From assembly GCF_028462495.1 (NCBI RefSeq), contig NZ_JAQOWX010000011.1:13951-77950 (forward strand): a stretch of DNA of 64,000 nucleotides. The letters run 5' to 3'. The notes below the pieces were generated by a model. That model made no database searches. It was given only the letters and a program-made list of their open reading frames with translations, and was not told where the DNA came from. Shown here in pieces: positions 24,759 through 33,364 of the stretch; within the stretch, counting starts at the first letter, position 1, and each line of letters begins with the position of its first letter. The position numbers and the translations under genes are program-made. The DNA comes from Roseateles_E sp005503085. GTDB lineage: Bacteria; Pseudomonadota; Gammaproteobacteria; Burkholderiales; Burkholderiaceae_C.

Positions 24759-26216
24759 ATGTCGCCGCTGATTTTGCTTTTCTTTGTGCTGGCCTATTTC
24801 GCGCTGCTGCTGGGCGTGGCCTGGTGGACTTCACGGCGGGCCGACAACCAGAGCTTTTTCATCGGCAACCGCAACAGCAACTGGATGCTGGTGGCCTTCG
24901 GCATGGTCGGCACCTCGCTATCGGGTGTGACCTTCATCAGCGTGCCCGGCGCCGTTGGCGACACCGCCTTCAGCTATTTCCAGATTGTGCTGGGCCAGTT
25001 CATCGGCTATGCGGTGATCGCCTTCGTGCTGCTGCCGCTGTACTACCGGCTGCAGCTGACCTCGATCTACGACTATCTGGGCCAGCGCCTGGGGCCGCGA
25101 AGCTACCGCACCGGCGCCGGCTTCTTCATCCTGTCGCGCACGCTGGGCGCCACCGCCCGTCTCTACCTGGTGGTGAAGATCCTGCAGGACGCCATCCTTG
25201 AGCGTATCGGCCTGCCGTTCTGGCTGACAGCGCTGGTGATCCTGTTGATGATCCTGGCCTACACCTACGAGGGCGGGGTCAAGACCATTGTCTGGACCGA
25301 CACCTTACAGACCACGTGCATGCTGGGCGGGCTGATCGTCTGCGTGGCCTATCTGCTGCAGAGCCTGGACCTGTCGCTGGCGCAAAGCCTGGCGAGCATG
25401 GACGCGAGCGGACTGTCGCGCGTCTTCGAGACCGACCCGAACAGCCGCTTCTTCTTCGGCAAGCAGATACTGGCCGGTGCCTTCATCGCGATCGCGATGA
25501 CCGGCATGGACCAGGAGATGATGCAGAAGAACATCTCGGTCAAGCGCCTGGCCGACTCGCAGAAGAATGTGATGGTGCTGGCCACCATCATGCTGGGCGT
25601 GGTGCTGCTGTTCCTCTTCCTCGGCGGCCTGCTGCATCTGTTCGCGGCGCAGGCCAAGCTGGCAGCCCAGGGTGACGCGCTGTTCGCGGCTGTCGTGCTG
25701 AACCATCTGCCGGCCTGGGTACAGCTGGTCTTCGTGATCGCGCTGATCTCGGCGCTCTTCCCCAGCGCCGATGGCGCCATCACCGCGCTGACCTCCAGCT
25801 TCTGCATCGACCTCTTGAACCTGCAGCGCCGCAGTGACTGGAGCGAGGCCAGGCGCCTGGCCGTGCGCAAGCGCGTGCATCTGGGCTTTGCCGCGCTGTT
25901 CCTGCTGCTGGTGATGGTGTTCAAGTGGGTCAACAACCCCAGCATGATCGGCCTGATCCTGAAGCTGGCCGGCTATACCTACGGGCCGCTGCTGGACCTG
26001 TTCGCCTTCGGCATCCTGACGCGCCGCTCGGTGCGCGACCGCTGGGTGCCGCTGGTGGCCGTGGCCGCACCGCTGCTGAGCTGGCTGCTGGACAGCCAGC
26101 AGCGCGCGCTGTTCGGCAGCTACGAGCTGGGGCTGGAACTGTTGCTGATCAACGGTGCGCTGACCTTTGCCGGGCTGTGGCTGCTGTCCGACTCTGCCAG
26201 GCATTCCTCGACCTAG
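24759..26216 (+). CDS. Sodium:solute symporter family protein
   Basis: A 485-residue polytopic protein of the SSS family with about 13 hydrophobic segments. It begins LLFFVLAYFALLLGVAWWTS and shows SFFIGNRNSNWMLVAFGMVG-TSLSGVTFISVPG, a characteristic TM1-TM2 region, then TSIYDYLGQRLGPRSYR and the sodium-site stretch LISALFPSADGAITALTSSF. It would take up an organic solute with sodium across the inner membrane. Substrate cannot be called. The start ATG at 24759 lies at the beginning of TM1; a frame-compatible upstream start is not apparent. Confidence 0.9.
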   Translation: MSPLILLFFVLAYFALLLGVAWWTSRRADNQSFFIGNRNSNWMLVAFGMVGTSLSGVTFISVPGAVGDTAFSYFQIVLGQFIGYAVIAFVLLPLYYRLQLTSIYDYLGQRLGPRSYRTGAGFFILSRTLGATARLYLVVKILQDAILERIGLPFWLTALVILLMILAYTYEGGVKTIVWTDTLQTTCMLGGLIVCVAYLLQSLDLSLAQSLASMDASGLSRVFETDPNSRFFFGKQILAGAFIAIAMTGMDQEMMQKNISVKRLADSQKNVMVLATIMLGVVLLFLFLGGLLHLFAAQAKLAAQGDALFAAVVLNHLPAWVQLVFVIALISALFPSADGAITALTSSFCIDLLNLQRRSDWSEARRLAVRKRVHLGFAALFLLLVMVFKWVNNPSMIGLILKLAGYTYGPLLDLFAFGILTRRSVRDRWVPLVAVAAPLLSWLLDSQQRALFGSYELGLELLLINGALTFAGLWLLSDSARHSST

Positions 26217-26305
26217 GCAAGACCTGACGCCGGGGCCGGCGCTCGGCTCATCCGGGCGGCGGCCGTTGTTGGCACAATCCAGCCTCCTCGACACCCCGGG
26301 CTCCC

Positions 26306-28066
26306 ATGACCCTGACCCAGCTGATCGCCGGCTTTGTAAGCCGGCACTGGCGCGCCTATCTGGCATCGGCCCTGATGCTGGCGGCCATTGCGGTGCTGAC
26401 CGTCTGGATCCCGCGCCAGGTTGGCGCCGTGGTCGACGGCATGGTGGCCGGCCGCCTGTTGGAGCAGGGCCTGTGGCGCGAGCTGGGCCTGCTGGCGCTG
26501 GCCGGCTTGCTGATCTATCTGTTCCGGGTTGGCTGGCGCATCGCGCTGTTCGGCGCCGCCTACCAGCTCGGCCGCGAGCTCCGCACCAGGCTTTACGAGC
26601 GACTGACCCTGCAAGGCCCGGTGTTTTTCCAGGCCAAGCGCAGCGGCGATCTGATGGCGCTAGCCACGAATGACATTGACGCGGTCGAGATGGCCGCCGG
26701 CGAGGCCTTGCTGGCAGCCTTCGACGGCTCGCTGACCCTGATCCTGGTGCTGTCGATGATGACGCTTGGCGTCGACTGGCGCCTGGGCCTGGCGGCCCTG
26801 CTGCCCTTCCCGCTGATGGCCCTGGCCTTCTGGCGCATCTCCGACCATGTCCACCATGCCTGGAAATCGTCGCTGGACCGCTTCTCGCTGCTGAACCAGC
26901 ATGTCCAGGAGGGTCTGGCCAGCGTGCGCACGCTACGCGCGCTGGGCCTGACCCGGCGCAATGCGGGTCAGTTCGCCGCGCTGGCCGACAGCGCCGGCGA
27001 GGCCAGCTACCAGGCCCAGCGCTGGGAGGCCGCCTACGAGCCGGCCGTGGGCATGACGCTGACCGCCGCGATGGCGATCGCGCTGGGCCTGGGCGGCGCT
27101 CTGGTGGCGCGCCAGGAGCTGAGCATTGGTCAGCTGACCTCGTTCACTATGTATCTGGGCCAGCTGATCTGGCCGATGTTCGCGGCCGGCTGGGTGCTGT
27201 CCCTGCTGGAGCGCGGCCGCGCCGCCTGGAACCGGCTGGCGCCGGTGCTGGAGGCGCCGCTGACGCTGGCCGACGAGGGTCAGGCGGAGCTGCCGACGGG
27301 CGCCGAGATCGCTTTCGAGCAGCTGTCCTTCGCCTATCCCAGCGAAGAGGCCACGCCACGCCTGGCGCTGGAGACGGTCAGTCTGAGCCTGAAGCCCGGC
27401 CAGACCCTGGGTCTGGTCGGACCCACAGGGGCCGGCAAGTCCACGCTGCTGCGCCTGCTGTTGCGCCAGTTCGAGCCCGGCGGTGGTCGGGTGTGCATAG
27501 GGGGCCAGATCTTGCCCAAGATTGGGCTGGCCGCGCTGCGGAAGTCCATTGCCTGGGTGCCGCAGGAGCCATTTCTGTTTTCGGCCTCGATTGCCGAGAA
27601 CATCGCGTTGGCCAAGCCCGGCGCGAGCCGCGAACAGATCGAGCAGGCGGCCGAGCTGGCCGCCGTGCATGGCGACATCCAGCGCCTGCCGCAGGGCTAC
27701 GACACCCTGGTCGGCGAGCGTGGCGTGACCCTGTCCGGCGGCCAGCGCCAGCGCGTCGCGATCGCCCGCGCCCTGCTCAGCGACGCGCCCATCCTGCTGC
27801 TGGACGATGCGCTGTCGGCGGTCGATACCGGCACCGAGACGCAGATCCTTGAGCACCTACGCGAGCTGCGACAGGCGCGGCCAGAGCGCTGCGTAATCAT
27901 TGTCAGCCACCGGCTCAGCGCGGTGATGGAGGCCGACCAGATCGCCGTGTTGCGCAAGGGCCGCATCACCGAGCAGGGCAGCCATGCGCAGCTGCTGGCT
28001 CTGGAGGGCTGGTACGCGACGCAATGGCGCTACCAACAACTGGAGGCCAGCCTCGATGCCGCCTGA
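26306..28066 (+). CDS. ABC exporter half-transporter, MdlA-like
   Basis: A 586-residue type-IV ABC half-exporter: six membrane segments in residues 1-310 and a nucleotide-binding domain after about 335. Motifs are Walker A GPTGAGKST, Q-loop VPQEPFLFSASIAENIAL, signature LSGGQRQRVAIARALL, Walker B ILLLDDALSAVD, and H-loop IIVSHRLSAV. Walker B ends in Asp (LLDDALS), where many exporters have Glu, so this is probably the degenerate site of a heterodimer. The stop overlaps the start of the partner gene by 11 bp. E. coli MdlAB/SmdAB is the closest family I recognise; substrate unknown. Confidence 0.9.
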   Translation: MTLTQLIAGFVSRHWRAYLASALMLAAIAVLTVWIPRQVGAVVDGMVAGRLLEQGLWRELGLLALAGLLIYLFRVGWRIALFGAAYQLGRELRTRLYERLTLQGPVFFQAKRSGDLMALATNDIDAVEMAAGEALLAAFDGSLTLILVLSMMTLGVDWRLGLAALLPFPLMALAFWRISDHVHHAWKSSLDRFSLLNQHVQEGLASVRTLRALGLTRRNAGQFAALADSAGEASYQAQRWEAAYEPAVGMTLTAAMAIALGLGGALVARQELSIGQLTSFTMYLGQLIWPMFAAGWVLSLLERGRAAWNRLAPVLEAPLTLADEGQAELPTGAEIAFEQLSFAYPSEEATPRLALETVSLSLKPGQTLGLVGPTGAGKSTLLRLLLRQFEPGGGRVCIGGQILPKIGLAALRKSIAWVPQEPFLFSASIAENIALAKPGASREQIEQAAELAAVHGDIQRLPQGYDTLVGERGVTLSGGQRQRVAIARALLSDAPILLLDDALSAVDTGTETQILEHLRELRQARPERCVIIVSHRLSAVMEADQIAVLRKGRITEQGSHAQLLALEGWYATQWRYQQLEASLDAA

Positions 28067-29852
28067 AGTCAAAGAAGAAGACAGCAAGGAAGCCAAGCCC
28101 TGGGCCTCGGTGGGCCTGTTGCTGGAGTCGGCCCAGGGCGAGCGCCCCACCCTGCTGCGCGGGCTCGTCTGGCTGGTGATCGCGGCCGGGCTCGAAGCGC
28201 TGGGCCCCATCATCGGCAAGTACTTCATCGATCACTATCTGCTGCCGCGCCAGTTCGATGTGATGGCCATGGCCGGCCTGCTGGCGGCATTGCTCTTGAG
28301 CGGCTGGGCCGCCAGCTGGATACGCTATGCCCAGCTGACCCGCATGGCCGGTGTGGCACGGCGCTCGGTGATGCGGCTGCGCGAGCGGGTCTATGCCCAT
28401 GTGCTAGCCCTGCCCATGGCCTTTTTCGACAAGGCCATCACCGGCCAGCTGGTCAGCCGCGTCACCAATGACAGCGAAGCCGTCAACCAGCTCTACCGCC
28501 AGGTGCTCTATGTGATGCTGGACTCCAGCATCGTCGTGATCGGCTCGATGATCGCGATGGCCTGGCTGGACTGGCGGCTGATGCTGATCGTCGCGATGCT
28601 GGTGCCGGCCATGCTGATCATCATCACGCTGTACCAGCGCCTGTCCAGCAGCGCGGTGGCGCGCTCGCGCCAGCTGCGCAGCGAGATCAACGCCCATATG
28701 GCCGAAAGCATGGCCGGCATGGCGGTGCTGCAGGCCAGCGGCGCCGCGCCGCGCTTTGCCGAGCGCTTTGCCGACACCAACGGCCGCCAGTTCGGCGCCC
28801 GCATGGACGAGTTGCGCGCCAATGCCTGGCTGCTGCGCCCGGCGCTGGACCTGCTGAACGTGCTGCTGATCGTGACCCTGATCTATGGCTTCGGCCAGCG
28901 CCAGGTGTCCTTGGGCCAGGGTGCGCTGGAGGTGGGCCTGCTCTATGCCTTCCTGGCCTATATCGCCCGCGTGGTCGAGCCGCTGATCCAGATCACGATG
29001 CAGTTCGGCCAGCTGCAGCAGTCGATGGTAGCGGCCGCGCGGGTGCGCACCCTGCTGCAGGAAACGCAGCCGGTGCCGCAGACCCAGGCCGGCCTGCAGA
29101 TCGCGCGCGGCCATATCCGCATCGATGACTTGAGCTTCGGCTACGACCCGGCGCATCCGGTGCTGCACGACCTGAGCCTGGATTTCCCGGCCGGCAGCTT
29201 TGTCGGCATCGTCGGCCACACCGGCAGCGGCAAGTCCACGCTGCTGTCATTGCTGCTGCGCTTCTACACCGCCCAGAGCGGCCGCATCGCGATCGATGGG
29301 CTGAGCCTGGCCAGCCTGCCGGACGATGCCTTCCGCGCCGCCGTCGGCCTGGTGCCGCAAGAGCCCTATCTGATGGCGGCCAGCGCGCGCGAGAACATCG
29401 CGATGGGCCGCAAGATCAGCGAGGAGCAGCTGATCGCCGCCGCCAAGGCCGCCCGCATCGACGCGTTCCTGGCCGCCCTGCCGCAGGGCTATGACACCCT
29501 GCTGGGCGAGGGCGGCGCCCGCGTCTCCACCGGGCAGAAGCAGCTGATCGCGATGGCCCGCGCGCTGGCCGGCGCGCCGCGCATCCTGTTCCTCGACGAA
29601 GCCACGTCGAACATCGACAGCGCCACCGAGCGCGTCATCAGCGAGGCCCTGGAAGCGCTGCGCGGCCAGGTCACCGTGGTGGCGATCGCGCACCGCCTGT
29701 CCACCATCCGCGAGGCCGACCAGATCATCGTGCTGAACCACGGCCACCTGGCCGAGCGCGGCACGCACGAGCAGCTGATGCGCCACGAGGGCGGCATCTA
29801 TCAGCGGCTGGTGCAGCTGCAGGCGCTGGATGCGGGAACCGGGCAGAGCTGA
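28056..29852 (+). CDS. ABC exporter half-transporter, MdlB-like
   Basis: The 598-residue partner of the upstream half-transporter, with six membrane segments then a nucleotide-binding domain. Motifs are Walker A GHTGSGKST, Q-loop VPQEPYLMAASARENIAM, Walker B ILFLDEATSNIDS and H-loop IAHRLSTI. The signature is degenerate, VSTGQKQLIAMARAL in place of LSGGQ, complementary to the Asp-for-Glu Walker B of its partner. One canonical and one degenerate ATP site is typical of heterodimeric exporters. The start ATG at 28056 lies inside the upstream gene's last codons; the longer upstream in-frame extension is the upstream gene in another frame. Confidence 0.9.
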   Translation: MPPEVKEEDSKEAKPWASVGLLLESAQGERPTLLRGLVWLVIAAGLEALGPIIGKYFIDHYLLPRQFDVMAMAGLLAALLLSGWAASWIRYAQLTRMAGVARRSVMRLRERVYAHVLALPMAFFDKAITGQLVSRVTNDSEAVNQLYRQVLYVMLDSSIVVIGSMIAMAWLDWRLMLIVAMLVPAMLIIITLYQRLSSSAVARSRQLRSEINAHMAESMAGMAVLQASGAAPRFAERFADTNGRQFGARMDELRANAWLLRPALDLLNVLLIVTLIYGFGQRQVSLGQGALEVGLLYAFLAYIARVVEPLIQITMQFGQLQQSMVAAARVRTLLQETQPVPQTQAGLQIARGHIRIDDLSFGYDPAHPVLHDLSLDFPAGSFVGIVGHTGSGKSTLLSLLLRFYTAQSGRIAIDGLSLASLPDDAFRAAVGLVPQEPYLMAASARENIAMGRKISEEQLIAAAKAARIDAFLAALPQGYDTLLGEGGARVSTGQKQLIAMARALAGAPRILFLDEATSNIDSATERVISEALEALRGQVTVVAIAHRLSTIREADQIIVLNHGHLAERGTHEQLMRHEGGIYQRLVQLQALDAGTGQS

Positions 29853-29866
29853 TCGACAATCCCCCC

Positions 29867-30130
29867 ATGGCCCAAGGCAAACGAATCTCCGCCGACATCG
29901 ACAGTGACGCACTCCAGGCAATCAAGGACATCGGCGCGGCCGCCAAGCAGGCCCGTCTGAGTGCCGGCGAGGGCCAGTCGGCTGCGGCCGCCCGGCTGGG
30001 CGTGCATGTGCAGACCATCGCGCGCATCGAAGCCGGCGAGCCGGGTGTCGCGATCGGTCATGTGATGGGGCTGCTGGCGCTCTACGGTCTGGCGACGAAG
30101 CTGTCGCCAGGCAAGCTGCCCGAAGGCTGA
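29867..30130 (+). CDS. Small XRE/Y4mF-like helix-turn-helix protein
   Basis: An 87-residue protein with a helix-turn-helix of the XRE type: IKDIGAAAKQARLSAG, then QSAAAARLGVHVQTIARIEAGE, where residues QTIARIE form the recognition helix. It ends LYGLATKLSPGKLPEG, resembling HipB/Y4mF-type antitoxins. It lies 14 bp downstream of the ABC exporter and 6 bp from a convergent LysR gene. No hipA-like kinase follows, so it is either a stand-alone regulator or a relic of a toxin-antitoxin pair. Confidence 0.75.
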   Translation: MAQGKRISADIDSDALQAIKDIGAAAKQARLSAGEGQSAAAARLGVHVQTIARIEAGEPGVAIGHVMGLLALYGLATKLSPGKLPEG

Positions 30131-30136
30131 TCAGAC

Positions 30137-31042
30137 TCAGGCGGCGCCGACCTCGCTCGCCACCTCGGCGATCAGCGCACGCAACCAGCGGTGCGCCGCG
30201 TCCTGGCGGTAGCGCACATGCCAGGCCATCTGCACCGGGAAGCGGCCAAGATCGGCCGGTGTCGGCAGGATCTTCAGCCGAGCGTCATGGACCAGGCGGC
30301 GGCAGATCAGATTCGGCAGCGTCGCGCAATAGTCGGTCACGGCGATCACTTCCGGGATGGCCAGGAAATGCGTCACCGACACCGCGACCTCGCGCCTGAG
30401 CCCCTGGCGCTCCAGCGCCTGGAACAGGCCCACGCGCAAACGCCCGGGCGGCAGCATGTTCACATGCCTGAGCTGCTCATACTGCTTGCGCGAGATCTTC
30501 TGATCGACCTGCGGATGGTCGGCACGCACGATGCAGGACAGGCCATCATCCATCAGATCCTGCACGACCAGGTTGTCCGGCGGATCGGTGATGCGCCCCA
30601 GCACCAGGGCTGTTGAACCGGAGATCACGCCGGTCTCGGCCAGGTCGGCACCGTAAGGCGTGAGCCGCAGGCTGATACCCGGCGCCCGCTCGCGCAAGCG
30701 CGCCACGATGGCCGGCACGAGCACGAACTCGACATAGCTATTGGGTGCGATCGTCAGCAGCAGCTTCGCCTTCGCCGGGTCGAACTCCTGCTGGCCCAGG
30801 ATCACCACGTCCAGGCTCACCAGCGCGGCCGCGATCACCGGCGCCAGCTCCAGCGCCTTGGGTGTCGGCTGCATGCCGTAGCGCTCACGGGTGAAGAGCG
30901 GGTCCAGCAGCAGCGCACGCAGCCGCGTCAGCGCGTTCGACAGCGCCGGCTGCGTGATGCCCAGCCGCTCGGCAGCGCGCGTCACGCTGCGCTCCTCCAT
31001 CAAGGCCAGGAAGACGGGTAGCAGGTTCAGGTCGTAGCGCAC
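30137..31042 (-). CDS. LysR-family transcriptional regulator
   Basis: A 301-residue LysR-type regulator with an N-terminal winged helix (RSVTRAAERLGITQPALSNAL at about 18-38) and a C-terminal co-inducer domain beginning near residue 90 (AKAKLLLTIAPNSYVE). The start is GTG at 31042; the ATG at 31050 is out of frame. It is divergent from an old-yellow-enzyme reductase/aldo-keto reductase pair across 129 bp, so it most likely controls those genes. The shared gap contains a TCAGA-N6-TCTGA inverted repeat. The domain resembles the NodD/NahR-like group; the inducer is unknown. Confidence 0.9.
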   Translation of the reverse strand: MRYDLNLLPVFLALMEERSVTRAAERLGITQPALSNALTRLRALLLDPLFTRERYGMQPTPKALELAPVIAAALVSLDVVILGQQEFDPAKAKLLLTIAPNSYVEFVLVPAIVARLRERAPGISLRLTPYGADLAETGVISGSTALVLGRITDPPDNLVVQDLMDDGLSCIVRADHPQVDQKISRKQYEQLRHVNMLPPGRLRVGLFQALERQGLRREVAVSVTHFLAIPEVIAVTDYCATLPNLICRRLVHDARLKILPTPADLGRFPVQMAWHVRYRQDAAHRWLRALIAEVASEVGAA

Positions 31043-31054
31043 CCAGTCATATTG

Positions 31055-31070
31055 TCAGAGTGATATCTGA
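31055..31070. promoter_or_regulatory. Candidate LysR operator TCAGA-N6-TCTGA
   Basis: A perfect 5-bp inverted repeat (31055-31059, 31066-31070) framed by ATT and AAT, 12 bp from the LysR start and about 100 bp from the reductase start. Position fits an autoregulatory LysR site. The surrounding DNA is locally AT-rich, as expected for a divergent promoter region. Confidence 0.45.
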
Positions 31071-31171
31071 AATTCAACCAATAAATTTGATGAATACATG
31101 CACCACACCCAAACTCTGCCTGACCCGAACGCAATCTCTTCGCTCACCCGCACATCCAGAAAGGAATCCCC

Positions 31172-32269
31172 ATGTCTTCCGAAGCCCTCTTCTCCCCCGC
31201 CCGACTCGGCGCCATCGAAGTCAGGAACCGCATTGCGATGGCTCCGCTGACCCGTTCACGCGCCGGCATGGACGGCCTGCCCTCGCCGCTGGCCGTCGAG
31301 TACTACCGCCAGCGGGCCTCGGCCGGCCTGCTGATCACCGAAGCCACCAATATCTCGCCCCAGGGCTGCGGCTATGCCTACACGCCCGGCATCTACACCG
31401 ACGCGCAGGTGGCGGCCTGGAAGCAGGTCACCGACGCCGTCCACGTCGCCGACGGCAGGATCGTGATGCAGCTCTGGCATGTCGGCCGCATGTCGCATAT
31501 CAGCCTGCAGGAGGGTGGCACAGCCCCGGTGGCCCCCAGCGCGCTGCAGGCCGGCGGCAGCGTCTTCACCGAAAAGGGCTTCGAGCCGCCCTCGATGCCG
31601 CGTGCGCTGCAAACCCATGAGATCGCCGGCATCGTCGAGGACTACCGCCAGGCCGCGCTGCGCGCCAAGGCCGCCGGCTTCGACGGCGTCGAGGTGCATG
31701 CGGCCAACGGCTATCTGCTGGAGCAGTTCCTGCGCGACAGCACCAACCAGCGCGGCGACCGCTACGGCGGCTCGATCGAGAACCGTGCCCGGCTGATTCT
31801 CGAGGTGGTGGATGCCGTGGCCGGCGTCTGGGGCCCCGACCGCGTGGGCCTGCGCCTGTCTCCGCTGTCCACCGCGATCGGCGACACACCGCTGGACAGC
31901 ACGCCGATGCAGACCCATGCCTACCTGGCCCGCCAGCTCGGCGCGCGCGGCCTGGCCTTCCTGCATGTAGTCGAGGGCCAGATGCATGGCGAGGACAGCA
32001 GCGCCGCTCGCTACGACAATGCGGCCCTGCGCGCGGCCTTTGGCAGCGGCGCCTACATCGCCAACAATGGCTACGACCGCCAGCGCGCGCTGGACGCCAC
32101 CGCCTCGGGTCATGCGGATATGGTGGCCTTCGGTCGCGCCTTCATCGGCAACCCGGACCTGGTGGCCCGCCTGCGCCTGAATGCGCCGCTGTTCGACGCC
32201 CCCTTCTCGGCCTATTTCGGCGGCGATGCCGAGGGCTATACCGAGTTCACGACCCAGCAGGCGGCCTGA
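31172..32269 (+). CDS. Old-yellow-enzyme family alkene reductase (NemA-like)
   Basis: An FMN-dependent NAD(P)H:ene reductase (365 residues) of the OYE family. FMN-barrel start is RLGAIEVRNRIAMAPLTRSR. The substrate-binding His/Asn pair is in VEVHAANGYLLEQFL, followed by RGDRYGGSIENRARLI, and the C-terminal FMN phosphate region is VAFGRAFIGNPDLV. A good ribosome site (AAAGGAA) precedes ATG 31172. Typical substrates are alpha,beta-unsaturated carbonyls, nitro compounds or maleimides. It heads a probable two-gene unit with an aldo/keto reductase 33 bp downstream and is divergent from a LysR gene, suggesting an electrophile-responsive reduction module. Confidence 0.93.
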   Translation: MSSEALFSPARLGAIEVRNRIAMAPLTRSRAGMDGLPSPLAVEYYRQRASAGLLITEATNISPQGCGYAYTPGIYTDAQVAAWKQVTDAVHVADGRIVMQLWHVGRMSHISLQEGGTAPVAPSALQAGGSVFTEKGFEPPSMPRALQTHEIAGIVEDYRQAALRAKAAGFDGVEVHAANGYLLEQFLRDSTNQRGDRYGGSIENRARLILEVVDAVAGVWGPDRVGLRLSPLSTAIGDTPLDSTPMQTHAYLARQLGARGLAFLHVVEGQMHGEDSSAARYDNAALRAAFGSGAYIANNGYDRQRALDATASGHADMVAFGRAFIGNPDLVARLRLNAPLFDAPFSAYFGGDAEGYTEFTTQQAA

Positions 32270-32302
32270 GCCGCCCCGTCCTCAACGAATCAGGAGATCG
32301 CC

Positions 32303-33328
32303 ATGGCCATCATCAAGGACCTGCTCCCCGGCAAGCTGGGTTTCGGCACCGCGCCGCTGGGCAATATGTTCCGCGACATCCCCGAGGCCGAGGCCCGGGC
32401 CACGGTAGACGCCGCCTGGCACGACGGCATCCGCTTCTTCGACAACGCGCCCTTCTACGGCGCCGGCCTGGCCGAGCTGCGCATGGGCGAGGCGCTGGCC
32501 GGCAAACCGCGCGACGAGTACGTCGTCGCGACCAAGGTCGGCCGCCTGATCCTGGATGAGGTGGAGGACGTCAGCGCCCGCGACCTCGGCGAGAAGGGCG
32601 ATGTGTTCAAGCATGGCCGCCCGAACAAGATCGTCAACGACTATTCGGCCGACGCCACGCTGCGCTCGATAGCGGACAGCCTGCAGCGCCTGCGCACCGA
32701 CCGGCTGGACATTGTCTGGGTGCATGACGTCGCGCAGGACTTCTATGGCGACGAATGGCTCAGCGTGTTCGAAAGCGCGCGCCAGGGCGCCTTCAAGACC
32801 CTGGACCGGCTGCGTGACGAGGGCGTGATCAAGGCCTGGGGCCTGGGCGTCAACCGGGTGGAGCCGATCGAGCTGCTGCTGGATCTGGAGGGCCCGCGCC
32901 CGGACGGCTTCCTGCTGGCCGGCCGCTACACCTTGCTGGACCATGAGCGCGCGCTGCACCGCGAGATGCCCAAGGTCATGGCGCGCGACCTGAGCATCGT
33001 CGTCGGTGGGCCCTACAGTTCGGGTGCGCTGGTCGGAGGGCCCAACTTCGAGTACGCACCGGCCAAGCCTGAGCTGCTCGCCAAGGTCGCCCGCATCAAG
33101 GCGATCGCCGACCGCTACGGCATCAGCATGAAGGCCGCAGGGCTGCAGTTCGCGCTGGCCCATCCGGCCGTGGCCGCAGTCATTCCCGGTGCCAGCCGGC
33201 CGGGCCGCATCGCCGAAGACCGGGCCGCGCTGAACGAAACGGTGCCGGCCGACTTCTGGCACGAGCTCAGCGCCCAGGGTCTTGTCGCCTCTGCGGCCGT
33301 ACTGCCAGCCGCAGGCAGCGCTGCCTGA
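32303..33328 (+). CDS. Aldo/keto reductase
   Basis: A 341-residue NAD(P)H-linked (beta/alpha)8-barrel reductase. The tetrad can be traced as Asp/Tyr in FFDNAPFYGAGLAE, Lys in VATKVGR, and His in IVWVHDV. The cofactor-binding C-terminal part includes IPGASRPGRIAED. Its shape resembles the D-threo-aldose/pyridoxal 4-dehydrogenase subgroup, with an extended loop (DVSARDLGEKGD) after the Lys. An AGGAG ribosome site lies before ATG 32303. Cotranscription with the upstream OYE reductase is likely. The substrate is not assignable. Confidence 0.9.
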   Translation: MAIIKDLLPGKLGFGTAPLGNMFRDIPEAEARATVDAAWHDGIRFFDNAPFYGAGLAELRMGEALAGKPRDEYVVATKVGRLILDEVEDVSARDLGEKGDVFKHGRPNKIVNDYSADATLRSIADSLQRLRTDRLDIVWVHDVAQDFYGDEWLSVFESARQGAFKTLDRLRDEGVIKAWGLGVNRVEPIELLLDLEGPRPDGFLLAGRYTLLDHERALHREMPKVMARDLSIVVGGPYSSGALVGGPNFEYAPAKPELLAKVARIKAIADRYGISMKAAGLQFALAHPAVAAVIPGASRPGRIAEDRAALNETVPADFWHELSAQGLVASAAVLPAAGSAA

Positions 33329-33364
33329 AGGACCTGACTTTCTGATTGCCCGGGGGCTGCTGCA

